Shown one piece after another: positions 1-8,904 of a stretch of 42,500 nt of DNA. The notes beneath the pieces were generated by a model, which was not told where the DNA came from, did no database searches, and saw only the letters and a list, made by a program, of their open reading frames with translations. The stretch lies in contig CAUYUJ010003019.1 in assembly GCA_963575745.1 (NCBI GenBank), forward strand, positions 1 to 42,500. The letters are read 5' to 3'. Every line of letters starts with the position of its first letter. The stretch's first letter is position 1. The position numbers were made by a program, and so were the translations under genes. Source of the DNA: Prorocentrum cordatum (lineage: Eukaryota > Sar > Dinophyceae > Prorocentrales > Prorocentraceae).

Positions 1-178
1 TGGAAACATCGGGCACGATCCATCGAAACGAAGTAGCGAATTCCCGTAAGTACGGGAAGCTGGACGGTGTCGGAGATTAGAGAGGAGTCCGACCTGCACC
101 GCAAAGCCTTGAGCCTCCGAGCCCGCGGGGCGCGCGCCGGCAACGCGCTCCCCGACCGTCGGCTCGAGGAGGGACAAG
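1..178. other. Left edge, no gene; short perfect hairpin at 41-58
   Basis: I see no convincing coding sequence here. Positions 41-48 and 51-58 are perfect reverse complements (TTCCCGTA / TACGGGAA) with two bases between. A GC-rich stretch follows at 121-172. Its function is unknown. Confidence 0.4.
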
Positions 179-220
179 ATGAGGCACACTGAGCATCGTT
201 TAGACATCCCTATCCCCATG

Positions 221-290
221 CTCCTCCTCCTCCACTTCCTCCACCTCCTCGTCTTCCTCTCTCTCTCTCTCTCTCTCCTCTCTCTCTATA
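221..290 (+). repeat. CCT and CT simple repeat
   Basis: CCT-rich trinucleotide sequence at about 221-256 runs into (CT)n at about 257-287, then a short TA tract. ORFs rich in Leu/Ser or Arg/Glu/Gly over it are artefacts of the repeat. Confidence 0.85.
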
Positions 291-299
291 TATGTATCT

Positions 300-740
300 A
301 TATACACACAAGATTGAATTGGCGCTTCGCGCCATGCGCCTTGTTCCGGACGCTTCCCTGGCAAAGCAATACATCATCGCTTGCTTCAGCACCGCTCCTC
401 ATGGGAGGAGGTGAGGAGAACAAAAATCGCCTGGATGTTCATCTGCCACCTCCAAAGTTTATCCCTGCCCATCCCTTCCTCCTCCTTTCCTCCTCTTCCG
501 CTGGTTGAGTCCACCCTTTGAGGAAGTAAGGAGCGTTCCCATGACACGCCGACGAAGTCACAGCAGCTCCGAACAATTGATTTTTAGTCGCTTCCTGCAT
601 GCCTGGAGGGCGCACTCAGGAAATCTTCAATCGTCGAACGTCGAATCTAGATCCATCGCCTGTCTTTCTCGATCGAGGAATTTTAACCTCGAGCCTCAAG
701 CGTGAAACCAAGATCGTCGGGTCAGCTCGATGTACTTCGT
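300..740. other. Unassigned sequence
   Basis: This is moderately complex sequence between the CT tract and the first 10-bp-unit block. The short ORFs on both strands match no family I recognise, and I see no promoter, RNA gene or clear repeat. Confidence 0.3.
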
Positions 741-754
741 AGGAGAACGCAGTC

Positions 755-1110
755 TGGGCGTTTTTGGTGCTCTTTGGGGCCGTCCTGGGGCCCTCTTGGG
801 CCGTCCTGGGGTCCTCTTGGGCCGTCCTGGGGCCTTCTTGGGCCGTCTTGGGGAGCTGGGGCCCTCCAGGGGTTTTCTGAAGCCATCTAGGGCCCTCTTT
901 CTTGGGGGCCTCCAATGGCCTTCTCAGGGGTCTCCCATGGCTTTCGTGGGTCTCTCTTGGGAGCCTTCTGGGGGCATCGTGGGCTTCTTGTGGGCAGTCT
1001 CGGGGCTCTCTGGGGCAGTCTTGGGGCCCTCTTGGGCCGTCTTCAAACCCTCTGGGGGGCCTCTTGGGCCGTCTTGGGGCGAGGTCGGGGGCCCATCGGG
1101 CCATCTTGAA
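755..1110 (-). repeat. Dispersed 10-bp-unit repeat, block 1
   Basis: The plus strand shows CTTGGGCCGT and CCTGGGGCCC units in imperfect tandem, the complement of the CCAAGANGGC family found throughout the window. Several overlapping ORFs here (Gly/Leu/Trp-rich on plus, Pro/Arg-rich on minus) exist only because the unit lacks stop codons. Confidence 0.85.
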
Positions 1111-1320
1111 CGCTGCGAAACCTCAAAAAGCGGATCTGCTAAAAGTACACATTTTCCGAAGGGAATGAGGCGATGTTTGCTTTTTCAGGGCCTTCTTAAC
1201 GGCCTCTTGGGGCGTCTTGGGGAGGCGAGGAAAGCTCAGGCGGGAGCCTCTCCCTATGGGTCCTGCACTTCATGCTGGGTCGCAGCCACCTTGCGTCCGA
1301 CCTGGGGGTGGCAACCCATC

Positions 1321-1441
1321 CGATGACGATGATGATGTTGACGATGTTGCTGATGATGATACGAGGAGGAGGAGGAGGAGGAGGAGGAGGAGGAGTAGGA
1401 GTAGGAGGAGGAAGGGGAGGAGGAGGAGGAGGAGGAGGAGG
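1321..1441 (+). repeat. GAT/GAC then GGA simple repeat
   Basis: GAT/GAC triplets at 1321-1362 run into an almost pure GGA tract to about 1441. Gly, Arg or Pro homopolymer ORFs over it are artefacts. Confidence 0.85.
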
Positions 1442-1811
1442 TGGGCTTACGGATGAGTAGTACGGTTTCTGATTACCCCTCAGTCTTCCTGCATTGCTCT
1501 TACGGCCAACAGAGAAACCCGGGCGGTCGGGCGGCGCGCGGCGGGGACACGAACAGACTCCCCCTAATTGGAGTTCTCCGCAGCGGGGAGCCCCGTTGAA
1601 TACTGGGCGCTGCCTTTGGGGACGGAGGCCTCGCGGACACGGAGGTTGTTGACCACGGGGTGCTGTCGCGCAGACGGAAACAGTTCTTCTGCAGCGGGAG
1701 CCCGTTGAATACTGGGCGCTGTCTTGGGGACGGAGGCCTCTCGGACACGGAGGCCTGTTGACCACAGGGTGCTGCCGCGCAGACGGAAAGGTTGTTGACT
1801 ACAGGGTGCTG

Positions 1812-1901
1812 TTGTTGACTACACGGAGGTTGTTGACTACACGGAGGTTGTTGACTACACGGAGGTTGTTGACTACACGGAGGTTGTTGACTACACGGAG
1901 G
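1812..1901 (+). repeat. 18-bp tandem repeat, five copies
   Basis: Five identical copies of TTGTTGACTACACGGAGG start at 1812, 1830, 1848, 1866 and 1884. A variant copy follows at 1902 and a related unit precedes at 1792. Identity of all five suggests recent expansion. Confidence 0.95.
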
Positions 1902-2297
1902 TTGTTGACCACAGGGTGCTGTCGTGCAGACGGGAACAGTTGAGCACAGGGTGGTGCGGGCTACAAACAATAGGGGGGAAAACAAACCTCCCTCGCTCTT
2001 GACCACCCTCGCCTCCAGGAGATGCCAGACGATGCCAAACTGCAGCCTGTACTGATCAGACCGCTTGACGAGGAGGCGCGTGGTATGGCTTGGTTTTGCC
2101 TGGAAGCGAAAGCGAGGTAGGTAATTCACGCTCTGAAGCAAGGCGAGCCGGCGCACGGGCGGCGGAGCTGGAGGCGGCGGGCGGGAGCCGGCGCGCGGCC
2201 GGCGGGCGACCAGGCGGGGACTGTAATAGACTCCTTAATGATGGTCTCCTGCAGCGGGAGACCGTTGAAAACTTGGCGTTGTCTTGGAGATGGAGGC

Positions 2298-2426
2298 TGG
2301 ATTGCAAAAAAAAAAAAAAAAGAAGCAGGATTGCAAAAAAAGGATTGCAAAACAAGGATTGCAAAAAAAAAAAAACAAAAAGAGGATTGCAAAACAAAAG
2401 GATTGCAAAAAAAAAGATTGCAAAGA
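2298..2426 (+). repeat. GGATTGC-poly(A) repeat
   Basis: Short units of GGATTGC followed by 4-16 A residues repeat about seven times. The minus-strand ORFs rich in Phe, Cys, Asn and Pro here are artefacts. Confidence 0.85.
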
Positions 2427-2487
2427 CTACAGGGTGTTGTCTTGGAGATGGAGGCTGTTGAATACAAGGTGGTGCGTGGCACAACGA

Positions 2488-2542
2488 AGGCGGGCGGGCG
2501 GGCGGGCGGGCGGCGGGCGGCGGGCGGGCGGGCGGGCGGGGA
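2488..2542 (+). repeat. GGGC tandem tract, G-quadruplex potential
   Basis: About a dozen GGG runs separated by one or two bases lie directly upstream of an acceptor-like module. Shorter versions precede the other modules. The quadruplex potential is inferred from the run pattern alone. Confidence 0.7.
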
Positions 2543-2875
2543 TTTTAATAGACTCCTTACTGATTTTCTCTTGCAGCGGGAGCCTGTTGAATACTGGGTG
2601 TTGTCTTGGAGACGGACTCTGTCGACTACAGGGTGTTGTCGTGTAGACGGGACAGTTGATTACAGGGTGGCGCGTGCAACAAAGATCGCTGACTACAGGG
2701 TGTTGTCGTGGATACGGAGACAATTCAGTACAGGGTGGCGCGTGCTACAGAGAAACCATTCGGTCGGGCAGGCGGGCGACGGGCGGCCGGGCGGGGATTT
2801 TAATCGACTCCTTAATGGATTTCCTTTGCAACGGGAGCCCGTTGAATACTGGGCGCTGTGACTCCAAGAGGGCGT

Positions 2876-3180
2876 CAAAGTCGCAACACGGCCTCCAAGA
2901 TGGCCCAAGATACGTCAGTATGGGTAAAGATAGCCGCCGACATATATCCAAGAGGCTCCGAGTCAGCTCCCATATGGATCCAAGTGCCCTCCGAGCTCTC
3001 TTCGGCGCTCTCGACGAGGTCAAAATCCTTGGCCAGCCCTGGGGACATCGAAATGTTTGGCATTCTCCCCTTTTCGCTTCCGATGGGCCTCTGAACCCTC
3101 AAGATGGCCCCATGAAGGCACGGCTCAAAGATCGCCCAAGATCGTTCCAAGCGCGCTCCAAAACGACCCCAAAACTGGCG
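2876..3180 (+). repeat. Dispersed 10-bp-unit repeat, block 2, with conserved island
   Basis: Degenerate CCAAGATGGC units occur at 2890-2925 and 3098-3180. The island TTTTCGCTTCCGATGGGCCT at 3071-3090 recurs nearly unchanged at about 8099 and, diverged, at about 26094. This marks the block as one copy of a modular repeat family. Confidence 0.7.
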
Positions 3181-3204
3181 GCCGGCCGCCCGGCGGGCCC
3201 CCTC

Positions 3205-3360
3205 CTTCCTTCTCCTCCTCCTCCTCCTCCTCCTCCTCCTCCTCCTCCTCCTCCTCCTACTCCTCCTCCTCCCTAGTTCCTCCTCCTCCGCCTCCCCTCC
3301 TCCTCTCCTCCCTCCTCCTCTCCTCCCTCCCCTCCCCCCTTCCTCCCTCCCACCCTCCAG
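3205..3360 (+). repeat. CCT-rich pyrimidine tract
   Basis: Nearly pure CCT/TCC triplets. Polyserine, polyproline and polyarginine ORFs over it are artefacts. Confidence 0.9.
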
Positions 3361-3690
3361 CGGGGGGTCGCCGCCGCTGGGCTCGTGAGCGTTGTCTGCC
3401 TCGGCGATTCGACATTGGGCTTAAGTCGGGCGCGGCCCTCTACAGGAGAGGCAAGGGGGGTCTGCCTGGCGCGACAGGTTGCAATACTGCGTCCTGTGGG
3501 GGGGAGGCTCCACCCTCCACCTGCGCGAAGAGGGCGGCAAGAGCAGCCACGATATGTTTCATGGGGAGGGGTGCAAGGACCGCGCCGATCGGAAAAAAAA
3601 AGGAATGCGAAAACGACAGCCTCTGGCCACGCGCAAGGACTCAGACCCCAGAGGATTGGCGGTGGAAAAACCTCCATTTCGTAAACGGCC
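3361..3690. other. Unassigned sequence
   Basis: Complex sequence between two simple repeats. Open frames exist on both strands, but none shows a recognisable domain or consistent protein-like composition. Confidence 0.3.
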
Positions 3691-3693
3691 CAA

Positions 3694-3694
3694 G

Positions 3695-3741
<47 letters not shown>

Positions 3742-4065
3742 CACCATCATCATCATCATCATCGTCGTCATCAACATCATCATCATCACCACCACCAGCA
3801 TCATCATCATCCTCATCAACATCAGCACCATCATCATCATCCGTACCACCATAATCATCAAAATCAGCATCATCATCAGCAACAACAGCACCATCATCAT
3901 CATCATCATCAACATCAAAACGCCTCGACCGCCGAGCCACCAAAGACGACGGCTGCGACTACGACGACGACGACAGCGTGGGCGCAGACAACATCGACGA
4001 CGACGACGAGGAAGACGACAGCGAGGGACGCAGACGACAACGATTGCAGGGACGACTGCGGCGGT
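3694..4065 (+). repeat. ATC trinucleotide tract grading into GAC
   Basis: (ATC)n with scattered substitutions runs to about 3916, followed by GAC/CGA-rich triplets to about 4065. Poly-Ile, poly-Met and poly-Asp frames here are not evidence of a gene. Confidence 0.9.
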
Positions 4066-4317
4066 TACGACGTTGACGCCGACGACGAGCGCGACAGATG
4101 CGTAACAGACGAGCCAGCGCCAGGGTAGCCGAGGCCCCCCAGGTTAGCTCAAGCGTCCAGGATGGGAAGTGAGAAAAATACCTCCCAGGAGCCAGCGCCG
4201 GCCCCCCCCCCCGACTTGCGAGAAAACAGAACAGCAAAGAAGAGCGCCTACAGCGCGCATGACGTTGGTTGCCGCGTTGTCCGTTTGACGCTGTGAGGGT
4301 TTGTCGAGGCGCCTCCA

Positions 4318-4475
4318 GCCGTCCCGGGGTCTTGTTGGGGCAGTCCCAGTGTTCTCTTGGGCGTTTCTGGGGGTTTGCTGGAGGCCTCTCGAGGCCTCTT
4401 GGGGCCTCTTGGGAGCCTGCTGGGGGTCTCCTGGGGACCTCTTGGACTCCTGGGGGGCTCTTTGGGCGGGGAGCT
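4318..4475 (-). repeat. Dispersed 10-bp-unit repeat, block 3
   Basis: GGCCTCTTGGGAGCCTGCTGG-type units on the plus strand are the complement of the CCAAGAGGCC family. Confidence 0.8.
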
Positions 4476-4479
4476 CGAC

Positions 4480-5055
4480 ATGTCAGCCCCCGCACCCGGC
4501 GGCCACGCGTGGAACACATCGTGGCGTCAACGGCCAACATTATTCTAAGATGCTCGCTGCCGCGCGCAGCAATCAAAACCAATTAAAGGCCTAGGGAGGG
4601 CCAGAGGCCGCTGGCCAACGACCACCATTCCTGTGAGATGTGCACTGACAAGCGAAGAATTGAAGTACACATGTGCAAGTGGAGTGGAGCGTACAAAATG
4701 ATGGTCGTCAACTGCGGGACAGCCCCTCCCGGCCATACGTGGGCCACATCGTGGCGCCAACGACCACCGTTTTTCTTAGATGCCCACTGCCGTGCGAATC
4801 TTTCAAAATCCGCCCACTCCCACTTGGTGGTGGGGGGGGGGGGGGAATGCGTGTGAGACATTTGGCTGTGCCCCTCAACTCTTCCCGATCCCCTGGGGCC
4901 CAGAATGACGTTTTGAGGGGGGCCTTCCCCGGGCCTATGACTTCGCGAACGCTTGACCTGGAGCCTCAGGAGCCTGAAAAGAGCTCGAAACAGCCCAGGA
5001 GGGCTCACACAGAGCGCCAGGATAATTCGATAGGGCTTTCAAATGACCCAAGGTA
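4480..5055 (+). repeat. Two diverged copies of a ~220-bp segment, then unassigned sequence
   Basis: The segments around 4495-4570 and 4726-4800 share the order GGCCA(C/T)(G)CGTGG, ACATCGTGGCG, AACG(G/A)CCA and a (T)CTTAGATGC-like end. The block is therefore at least partly a diverged duplication. A run of 12 or more G lies near 4830-4842. No gene is recognised. Confidence 0.45.
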
Positions 5056-5061
5056 ATCCCA

Positions 5062-5240
5062 CGACGGTCCGACATGGGTGCGCGGTGACCCACGGCGCCC
5101 CCAAGACGGCCCAAGAGTGCTCCTAGATGGCCGCCGAGAGAGCCAGAAGAGTCGACCATGTCCTGAGTCCTATAGGAAACGCGCCTGTTTCGCTCACTCG
5201 CTTTTTTCGTCATGCAAGCGTCCAAGACGGCCCAAGGGAC
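5062..5240 (+). repeat. Dispersed 10-bp-unit repeat, block 4
   Basis: CCCAAGACGGCCCAAGAG units flank a short spacer with CGCTCACTCGCTTTTTTCGTC near 5190-5213. The array-spacer-array arrangement matches other copies of the family. Confidence 0.7.
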
Positions 5241-5824
5241 CGCCAAGAGGTGGAGCGCAACCTACCCCGCCAAATGCCGCCCAGGCCTACCTGCCCGCTC
5301 TTGGCGATGGCGCAGGACCCGCCCTTGCCGCCGGCGCAGGGCCCGCCCTTGTCGCCGGCGCAGAGCCCGCCCTTGTCGCCCCCGCTTGCCTTGCCGCCCT
5401 TGCCGCTGGCGCAGAGCCCGCCCTTGTCGCCCTTGCCGCCAGCGCAGGACCCGCCCTTGCCGCCGGCGCAGAGCCCGCCCTTGTCGCCGGCGCTGAGCCC
5501 GCCCTTGTCGCCCCCGCTTGCCTTGCCGCCCTTGCCGCCGGCGCAGAGCCCGCCCTTGTCGCCCTTGCCGCCGGCGCAGAGCCCGCCCTTGTCGCCGCGT
5601 CCGCGTGCCTTGCCGCCCTTGCCGCCGGCGCAGAGCCCGCCCTTGTCGCCCCCGCTTGCCTTGCCGCCCTTGCCACGCAGGCGCGCCACCTCCTTGTTAG
5701 CAGCCGCCAGCTGGGCCAACAGCTCCTTCTGCTTCTCCTGCGCCGAGGCGCGTTCGTCCGCAGCTTCTACCGCCGACTCGTGAGCCACCTTTTGCAGACG
5801 CTTCAGATCGCGGTCCGCCACCAT
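5210..5824 (-). CDS. Putative coiled-coil protein with Lys-Gly-Gly repeats
   Basis: I do not recognise a family. The frame stays open from about 6025 to 5210, and the first ATG that precedes protein-like sequence is at 5824-5822. From there come about 45 residues of heptad-like, charged sequence (ADRDLKRLQKVAHESAVEAA, then KQKELLAQLAAANKEVARLR), a plausible coiled coil. They are followed by about 120 residues of KGGKASGGDKGGLCAGG-type repeats rich in Lys, Gly, Asp and Cys, encoded by an 18-36-bp GC-rich minisatellite. The last about 25 residues run into the 10-bp-unit repeat and are unlikely to be coding. Sequence upstream of the ATG resembles a dispersed element at 21233-21312. It could be a nucleic-acid-binding or gag-like protein, or a minisatellite with fortuitous frames. 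Confidence 0.35.
   Translation of the reverse strand: MVADRDLKRLQKVAHESAVEAADERASAQEKQKELLAQLAAANKEVARLRGKGGKASGGDKGGLCAGGKGGKARGRGDKGGLCAGGKGDKGGLCAGGKGGKASGGDKGGLSAGDKGGLCAGGKGGSCAGGKGDKGGLCASGKGGKASGGDKGGLCAGDKGGPCAGGKGGSCAIAKSGQVGLGGIWRGRLRSTSWRSLGPSWTLA
5290..5690 (-). repeat. GC-rich minisatellite encoding KGG-type repeats
   Basis: The plus strand shows GCCGGCGCAGAGCCCGCCC followed by TTGTCGCC or TTGCCGCC, in imperfect units that are multiples of 9 or 18 bp. All frames stay open on both strands, so frame alone does not show which strand codes. Confidence 0.85.
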
Positions 5825-5837
5825 GCCCCCTCGCACA

Positions 5838-5912
5838 TTCAGGCGCGCTAGACTGCCAGGGGCTGTCTCGTAGGGTTCCTGTATTCTCTTCAGGGGCGGA
5901 CGACCCGCGGCC
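5838..5912 (-). repeat. Dispersed module A, copy 1
   Basis: The plus strand reads CAGGGGCTGTCTCGTAGGGT then TCCTGTATTCTCTTCAGGGGCGG. The counterpart at 21233-21312 reads AAGGGCTGTCTGGCAGGGTT then TCTGTAGTCTTCTCAGGGGCCG. The minus translation of both is similar (LKRIQEPYETAPGSLARLNV against LRRLQKPCQTALGMLPRLNV), but the flanks differ. Confidence 0.5.
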
Positions 5913-6089
5913 CTTCCAGAACGGTTCTGCGACGCCAGCAAAGCCGCCACGATAACCCAATATGGCTCGAAGACTGCCTCGGAGGCCCCGAGGAAACCTT
6001 CAGAGTTCGCGATAACGACCGACACTGGGGCCCAACGCGGGAGAAAACATAGAGTTATCTCTTGTTTTTGTCAAAAAACTTTCATGTTC

Positions 6090-7002
6090 TCAGCTCTTCC
6101 AGCTGCGCGCGCTCCACCACGCTTCAGCGGCCCTACAAGCCGCCCCAGGCTCCCCCGGGAACCCCTCGAGTGGTCCCCCACGCGCCCCCGAGTCGACCAG
6201 GCGACGGCGCGCGACCGCGGCCTGCTGCTCCTCCGACCTCTTCTCCTCCTCCTTCTTCCTCTTCTTCGCCTCTCGGCCCTCCTGCTGCTTTTGCCTGGCC
6301 GCCTCTCCGTCTGTCTTGTCCTTCCGCCCGTCCGCCCGGCCCTCGGCCAACTGCGTCAAGACGGCCGTTAGAGCGTTCTCAAGGCCGCTGCTCTTCGAAA
6401 GCTCGTTCCCCGACTCTTCCTCCTGACCGCCGTGGCCGAGCGGCCCCCGATTCTCCCGGGAGAGCCACCCGCCCCACTCGCCGGCCTCCCACGTGTTGCT
6501 GCCACGCTGCCACCCGTCAGCCTCAGGGCCCCCCCACCACCACGTCTCCGAGAAGCCTTCGCCCCACTCATCGGCCTTCCACGTGTTGCGGCCAGACCAC
6601 CGCCCGTCAGCATCGGCGCTCGTGGACCACCACGTCTCCGAGAAGCCTTCGCACCACCCATCGGCCCCCCACGTGTTGCGGCCAGACCGCCACCCGTGAG
6701 CATCGGAGCCCCTCCACCACCACGTCCTCCGAGAAGCCTTCGCCCCGTTCCTCGGCCTCGCACGCGTGGTGGTCCGACCGCCACCCGTCAGCATCGGGGT
6801 CCGCCACCGCGACGCTGCCTGGCGTCTCTACCTCCGGCGGAGCATTCTCCCGTGGCCGCGGCTCTGGCGCCCCCTGCTGCAAGCCTGGACGCAGTGGGCC
6901 AGCCGCCGCCACCGCCAAGGCTCGGTGGCGCCGGATGGCCCGCAGCTGTGCTCCCGGAGGCCCGCTCATGACTGAGCCAAAAACGGCTTCAATATCATTC
7001 AC
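6090..7002 (-). pseudogene. Putative Trp-rich repeat protein, one frameshift
   Basis: No known family is recognised. Reading from 7002 downward, an Ala/Pro-rich segment enters a 30-residue repeat of the type DADGWRSG..T..AEEWGEGFSE, about four units. A glutamate/lysine-rich stretch follows (RQKQQEGREAKKRKKEEEKR), a plausible coiled coil, and the frame stops at 6090. The first repeat unit (about 6724-6760) is in another frame from the rest because of one extra C near 6724-6727: CACGTCCTCCGAG there, against CACGTCTCCGAG in sister units. The 7002 start is a GTG just below an in-frame stop, so the true start or exon boundary is unknown. It may continue in the coiled-coil ORF below 5824 through an intron, which is inference. 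Confidence 0.35.
6490..6800 (+). repeat. 90-bp minisatellite, about 3.4 units
   Basis: Units begin with CACGTGTTGC at 6490, 6580 and 6670, and a diverged CACGCGTGGT at 6761. The period is exactly 90 bp (30 codons) except for a 1-bp insertion in the third unit. The period keeps the minus-strand Trp-rich frame. Confidence 0.9.
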
Positions 7003-7089
7003 CCATGTCTTGCGACAACGTACCGAATGCCATCAGTCTGCTAGGCACGTGGTTTCCACATTCTATGTTTCCCCCCCCATCCCCCATCC

Positions 7090-7310
7090 TGTTCACTCCT
7101 GGTTCTTCCTCCGTGACCTCCCTAACCGATGTCACTACCGATCTCACCACCGCTCCCACTATCGATCTCACCAACGAACTCACTCGACTGGCCCCGCCCC
7201 ATGAACACCATTATCGATCTCGTCGTTCTCGTGGTGGTGGTCGTCGTCGTCGCCGTCGTCGTCGCCGTGACTGTCGCCGCCGACACACCCGCCATGCTCT
7301 TCGTCGCCGC
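7090..7310 (+). repeat. CGATCTCACTA-type units and CGT/GTC triplets
   Basis: About 7125-7185 holds ACCGATCTCACCACC and ACTATCGATCTCACCAAC units, complementary to the GTGAGATCGATA array at 21040-21200. GTC/CGT-rich triplets follow at about 7218-7300. Confidence 0.65.
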
Positions 7311-7381
7311 CGTCCTGCTCGTCGCGGGATCCACGTCGCCAAGAGACGGGGTAGGGAAACACACAGCGTCGGAAACCGCGA

Positions 7382-7637
7382 TCCGATGGGTTCGACGTAC
7401 GACCCTCAAAGTGAACAAGGCGACACCAAAGGGCAGCTCCAATGGGAGCCTCCTGGCAGCCCAAAGCCCCCCCCCACCATGGGGCGTTGATCAAGTAGAA
7501 CGCCCTCGGTCCGATGGGTTCGACGTACGACCCTCAAAGTGAACAAGGCGACACCAAAGGGCAGCTCCAATGGGAGCCTCCTGGCAGCCCAAAGCCCCCC
7601 CCCACCATGGGGCGTTGATCAAGTAGAACGCCCTCGG
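7382..7637 (+). repeat. Perfect 128-bp tandem duplication
   Basis: Positions 7382-7509 and 7510-7637 appear identical at every base, including a run of nine C. This indicates a very recent duplication or an assembly artefact. No gene is recognised inside. Confidence 0.95.
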
Positions 7638-7639
7638 GA

Positions 7640-7865
7640 TCAAACTCAGAAGACGCAGGCCTGCAAAATGACGACCGCGGCGCCCTCTCGACAGCCGAAA
7701 CCAAACAGATCCCGCATCAGCGTGGCATGGTAGGAGTTCTTCCAGCCCTCTGGGCTAGGGTGGTCTAGAATGTTTCCTTTGCCAACTCCCTTGCGTTCCC
7801 TGCTCGGTCGGTTTACCTCCCCCCCCCCTCCCTGCGTCTGGACGAGCTCCCCCGCGAGGGGTTAG
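7640..7865. other. Unassigned sequence
   Basis: Complex sequence between the duplication and the next repeat block. CTCCCCCCCCCCTCCCTGCGTCTGGACG near 7818-7846 resembles about 25815-25840, so part of it probably belongs to a dispersed repeat. Confidence 0.35.
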
Positions 7866-7867
7866 AG

Positions 7868-8235
7868 CGTCCAAGATGGCCCAAGATGGCTTTAGGAGGG
7901 CCTCAGAGAGCCCAAGATGGCCTCCAAGATGGCCCAACATACCTCAAGATGGCTTAAGATACCCTCAGACACGCGTCCAAGAGGCCTCAAGACAGCCCCA
8001 AGACGGTTTCAAGTGCCCTCCGAGGCCTCCAAGGACCCCCCCAAGAATTCAAAATGGCTCCAATCCCTAAGGACAACTATTGTTTTTTGCCTTCTCGCCT
8101 TTTCGCTTCCGATGGGCTCTTGAGGCCTCAGGATGGCCCCAAGATGGCCCAAGAGAGCCCCAAGAGACGACCAGGAGGGCCCCAAGAGGGCCCCCGGAGC
8201 GCCAAAGAGCGCTCCAAGAGCGGCCCAAACAAATT
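7868..8235 (+). repeat. Dispersed 10-bp-unit repeat, block 5, with conserved island
   Basis: CAAGATGGCC and CCAAGAGGGC units flank an island at about 8060-8118 (ACAACTATTGTTTTTTGCC, then CGCTTCCGATGGGCTC). The island's counterparts are at about 3071 and 26058-26112. The arrangement is array, island, array. Confidence 0.8.
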
Positions 8236-8680
8236 CGGCCACAACGGCCTGACTTCCAGCGAGGTGATGCATTGCGCAAATATGTCGGCATGTCGGAACC
8301 ACTTGAAATAACAAAACCTTGGACTCGCTTTGCAAAGATCGCGTTCGATGCTGGCTTGCATGGTGTTGGGGTTTGGCCGCTCCGCGGACGTGAGCATTGC
8401 ATGCGTTTATTTTGCACGAACGCGACGGGAACAGCAGGATAGAAGCCGAAACCAATCCCAACGAACACGAACATAGGATACGCCGCGGAACAAGCAGCAT
8501 GAATGGCATGGACCTCGCGAAAACGACCCCAAATATATTCGCACTCCGGGTGCTCAGAGCATCCAGGACGGCATCCACCCGATAACGATCCACACATTTT
8601 GCCCCATATCCTAAGATGGGGTCCTTGTTATTACTCTGACGCCTCCTACTCCTCATCCTCCTTCTCCTTCTCCTCCCCTC
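8236..8680. other. Unassigned sequence
   Basis: Low-repeat sequence with open frames on both strands (minus ORFs up to 215 residues), none with recognisable domains. A CGATCCACACATTTTGCCCC motif at about 8588 partly recurs near 10577. No RNA gene is seen. Confidence 0.3.
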
Positions 8681-8689
8681 TCCTCCTCA

Positions 8690-8890
8690 TACCAAGACTT
8701 ATTCATACACAGACTGACTCACACTCAGACTTACTCATACCCAGAATTACTCACACACACAAAATAATCTATACTCAGACCTACAAATACTCAGACCTAC
8801 TCATACTCAGACTTACTCATGCTGAGACTCACTCATACCCAGACTTACTCATACTCAGGCCTTCTCATTGTCTGACTTACTCTACACACA
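8690..8890 (+). repeat. 15-16-bp minisatellite
   Basis: About twelve imperfect units of the type ACTCATACTCAGACTT, including cytosine-rich and ACACAC variants. Confidence 0.85.
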
Positions 8891-8904
8891 GCAGATTGTG
8901 AGGA

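Larger units (their letters stand above)
1525..2880 (+). repeat. Composite array with splice-acceptor-like modules
   Basis: A module recurs at least four times: a GGGC-rich stretch, then GGGGATTTTAATAGACTCC-like sequence, a pyrimidine tract ending in GCAG, then GGGAGCCCGTTGAATACTGG-like sequence. The GCAG ends lie at about 1580, 1691 (partial module), 2251, 2573 and 2828 (GCAA in the last). Between modules are GACTACAGGGTGTTGTC-type units. The 2538-2576 copy reads like a branch site plus polypyrimidine tract plus AG. I see no convincing coding sequence following the acceptor, so this is called a repeat. Confidence 0.7.

Noticed and set aside
730-1326. Long Gly/Leu/Trp-rich ORFs over the 10-bp-unit blocks (here and in all similar blocks)
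   Set aside because: Open on both strands and in several frames because the unit has no stops; the composition merely repeats the unit.
3640-4105. Long poly-Ile, poly-Asp and poly-Met ORFs
   Set aside because: Produced by the ATC/GAT trinucleotide tract.
6425-6500. Possible tRNA start (GCCGTGGCCGAGCGG)
   Set aside because: The D-arm-like sequence resembles a tRNA-Leu/Ser A box, but no anticodon arm, T-loop (GTTCGANTC) or acceptor closure can be found downstream.
7385-7405. GGGTTCGACGTACGACCC as a tRNA T-arm or B box
   Set aside because: It lies in a recent tandem duplication, the T-loop pattern is wrong, and no upstream A box fits.
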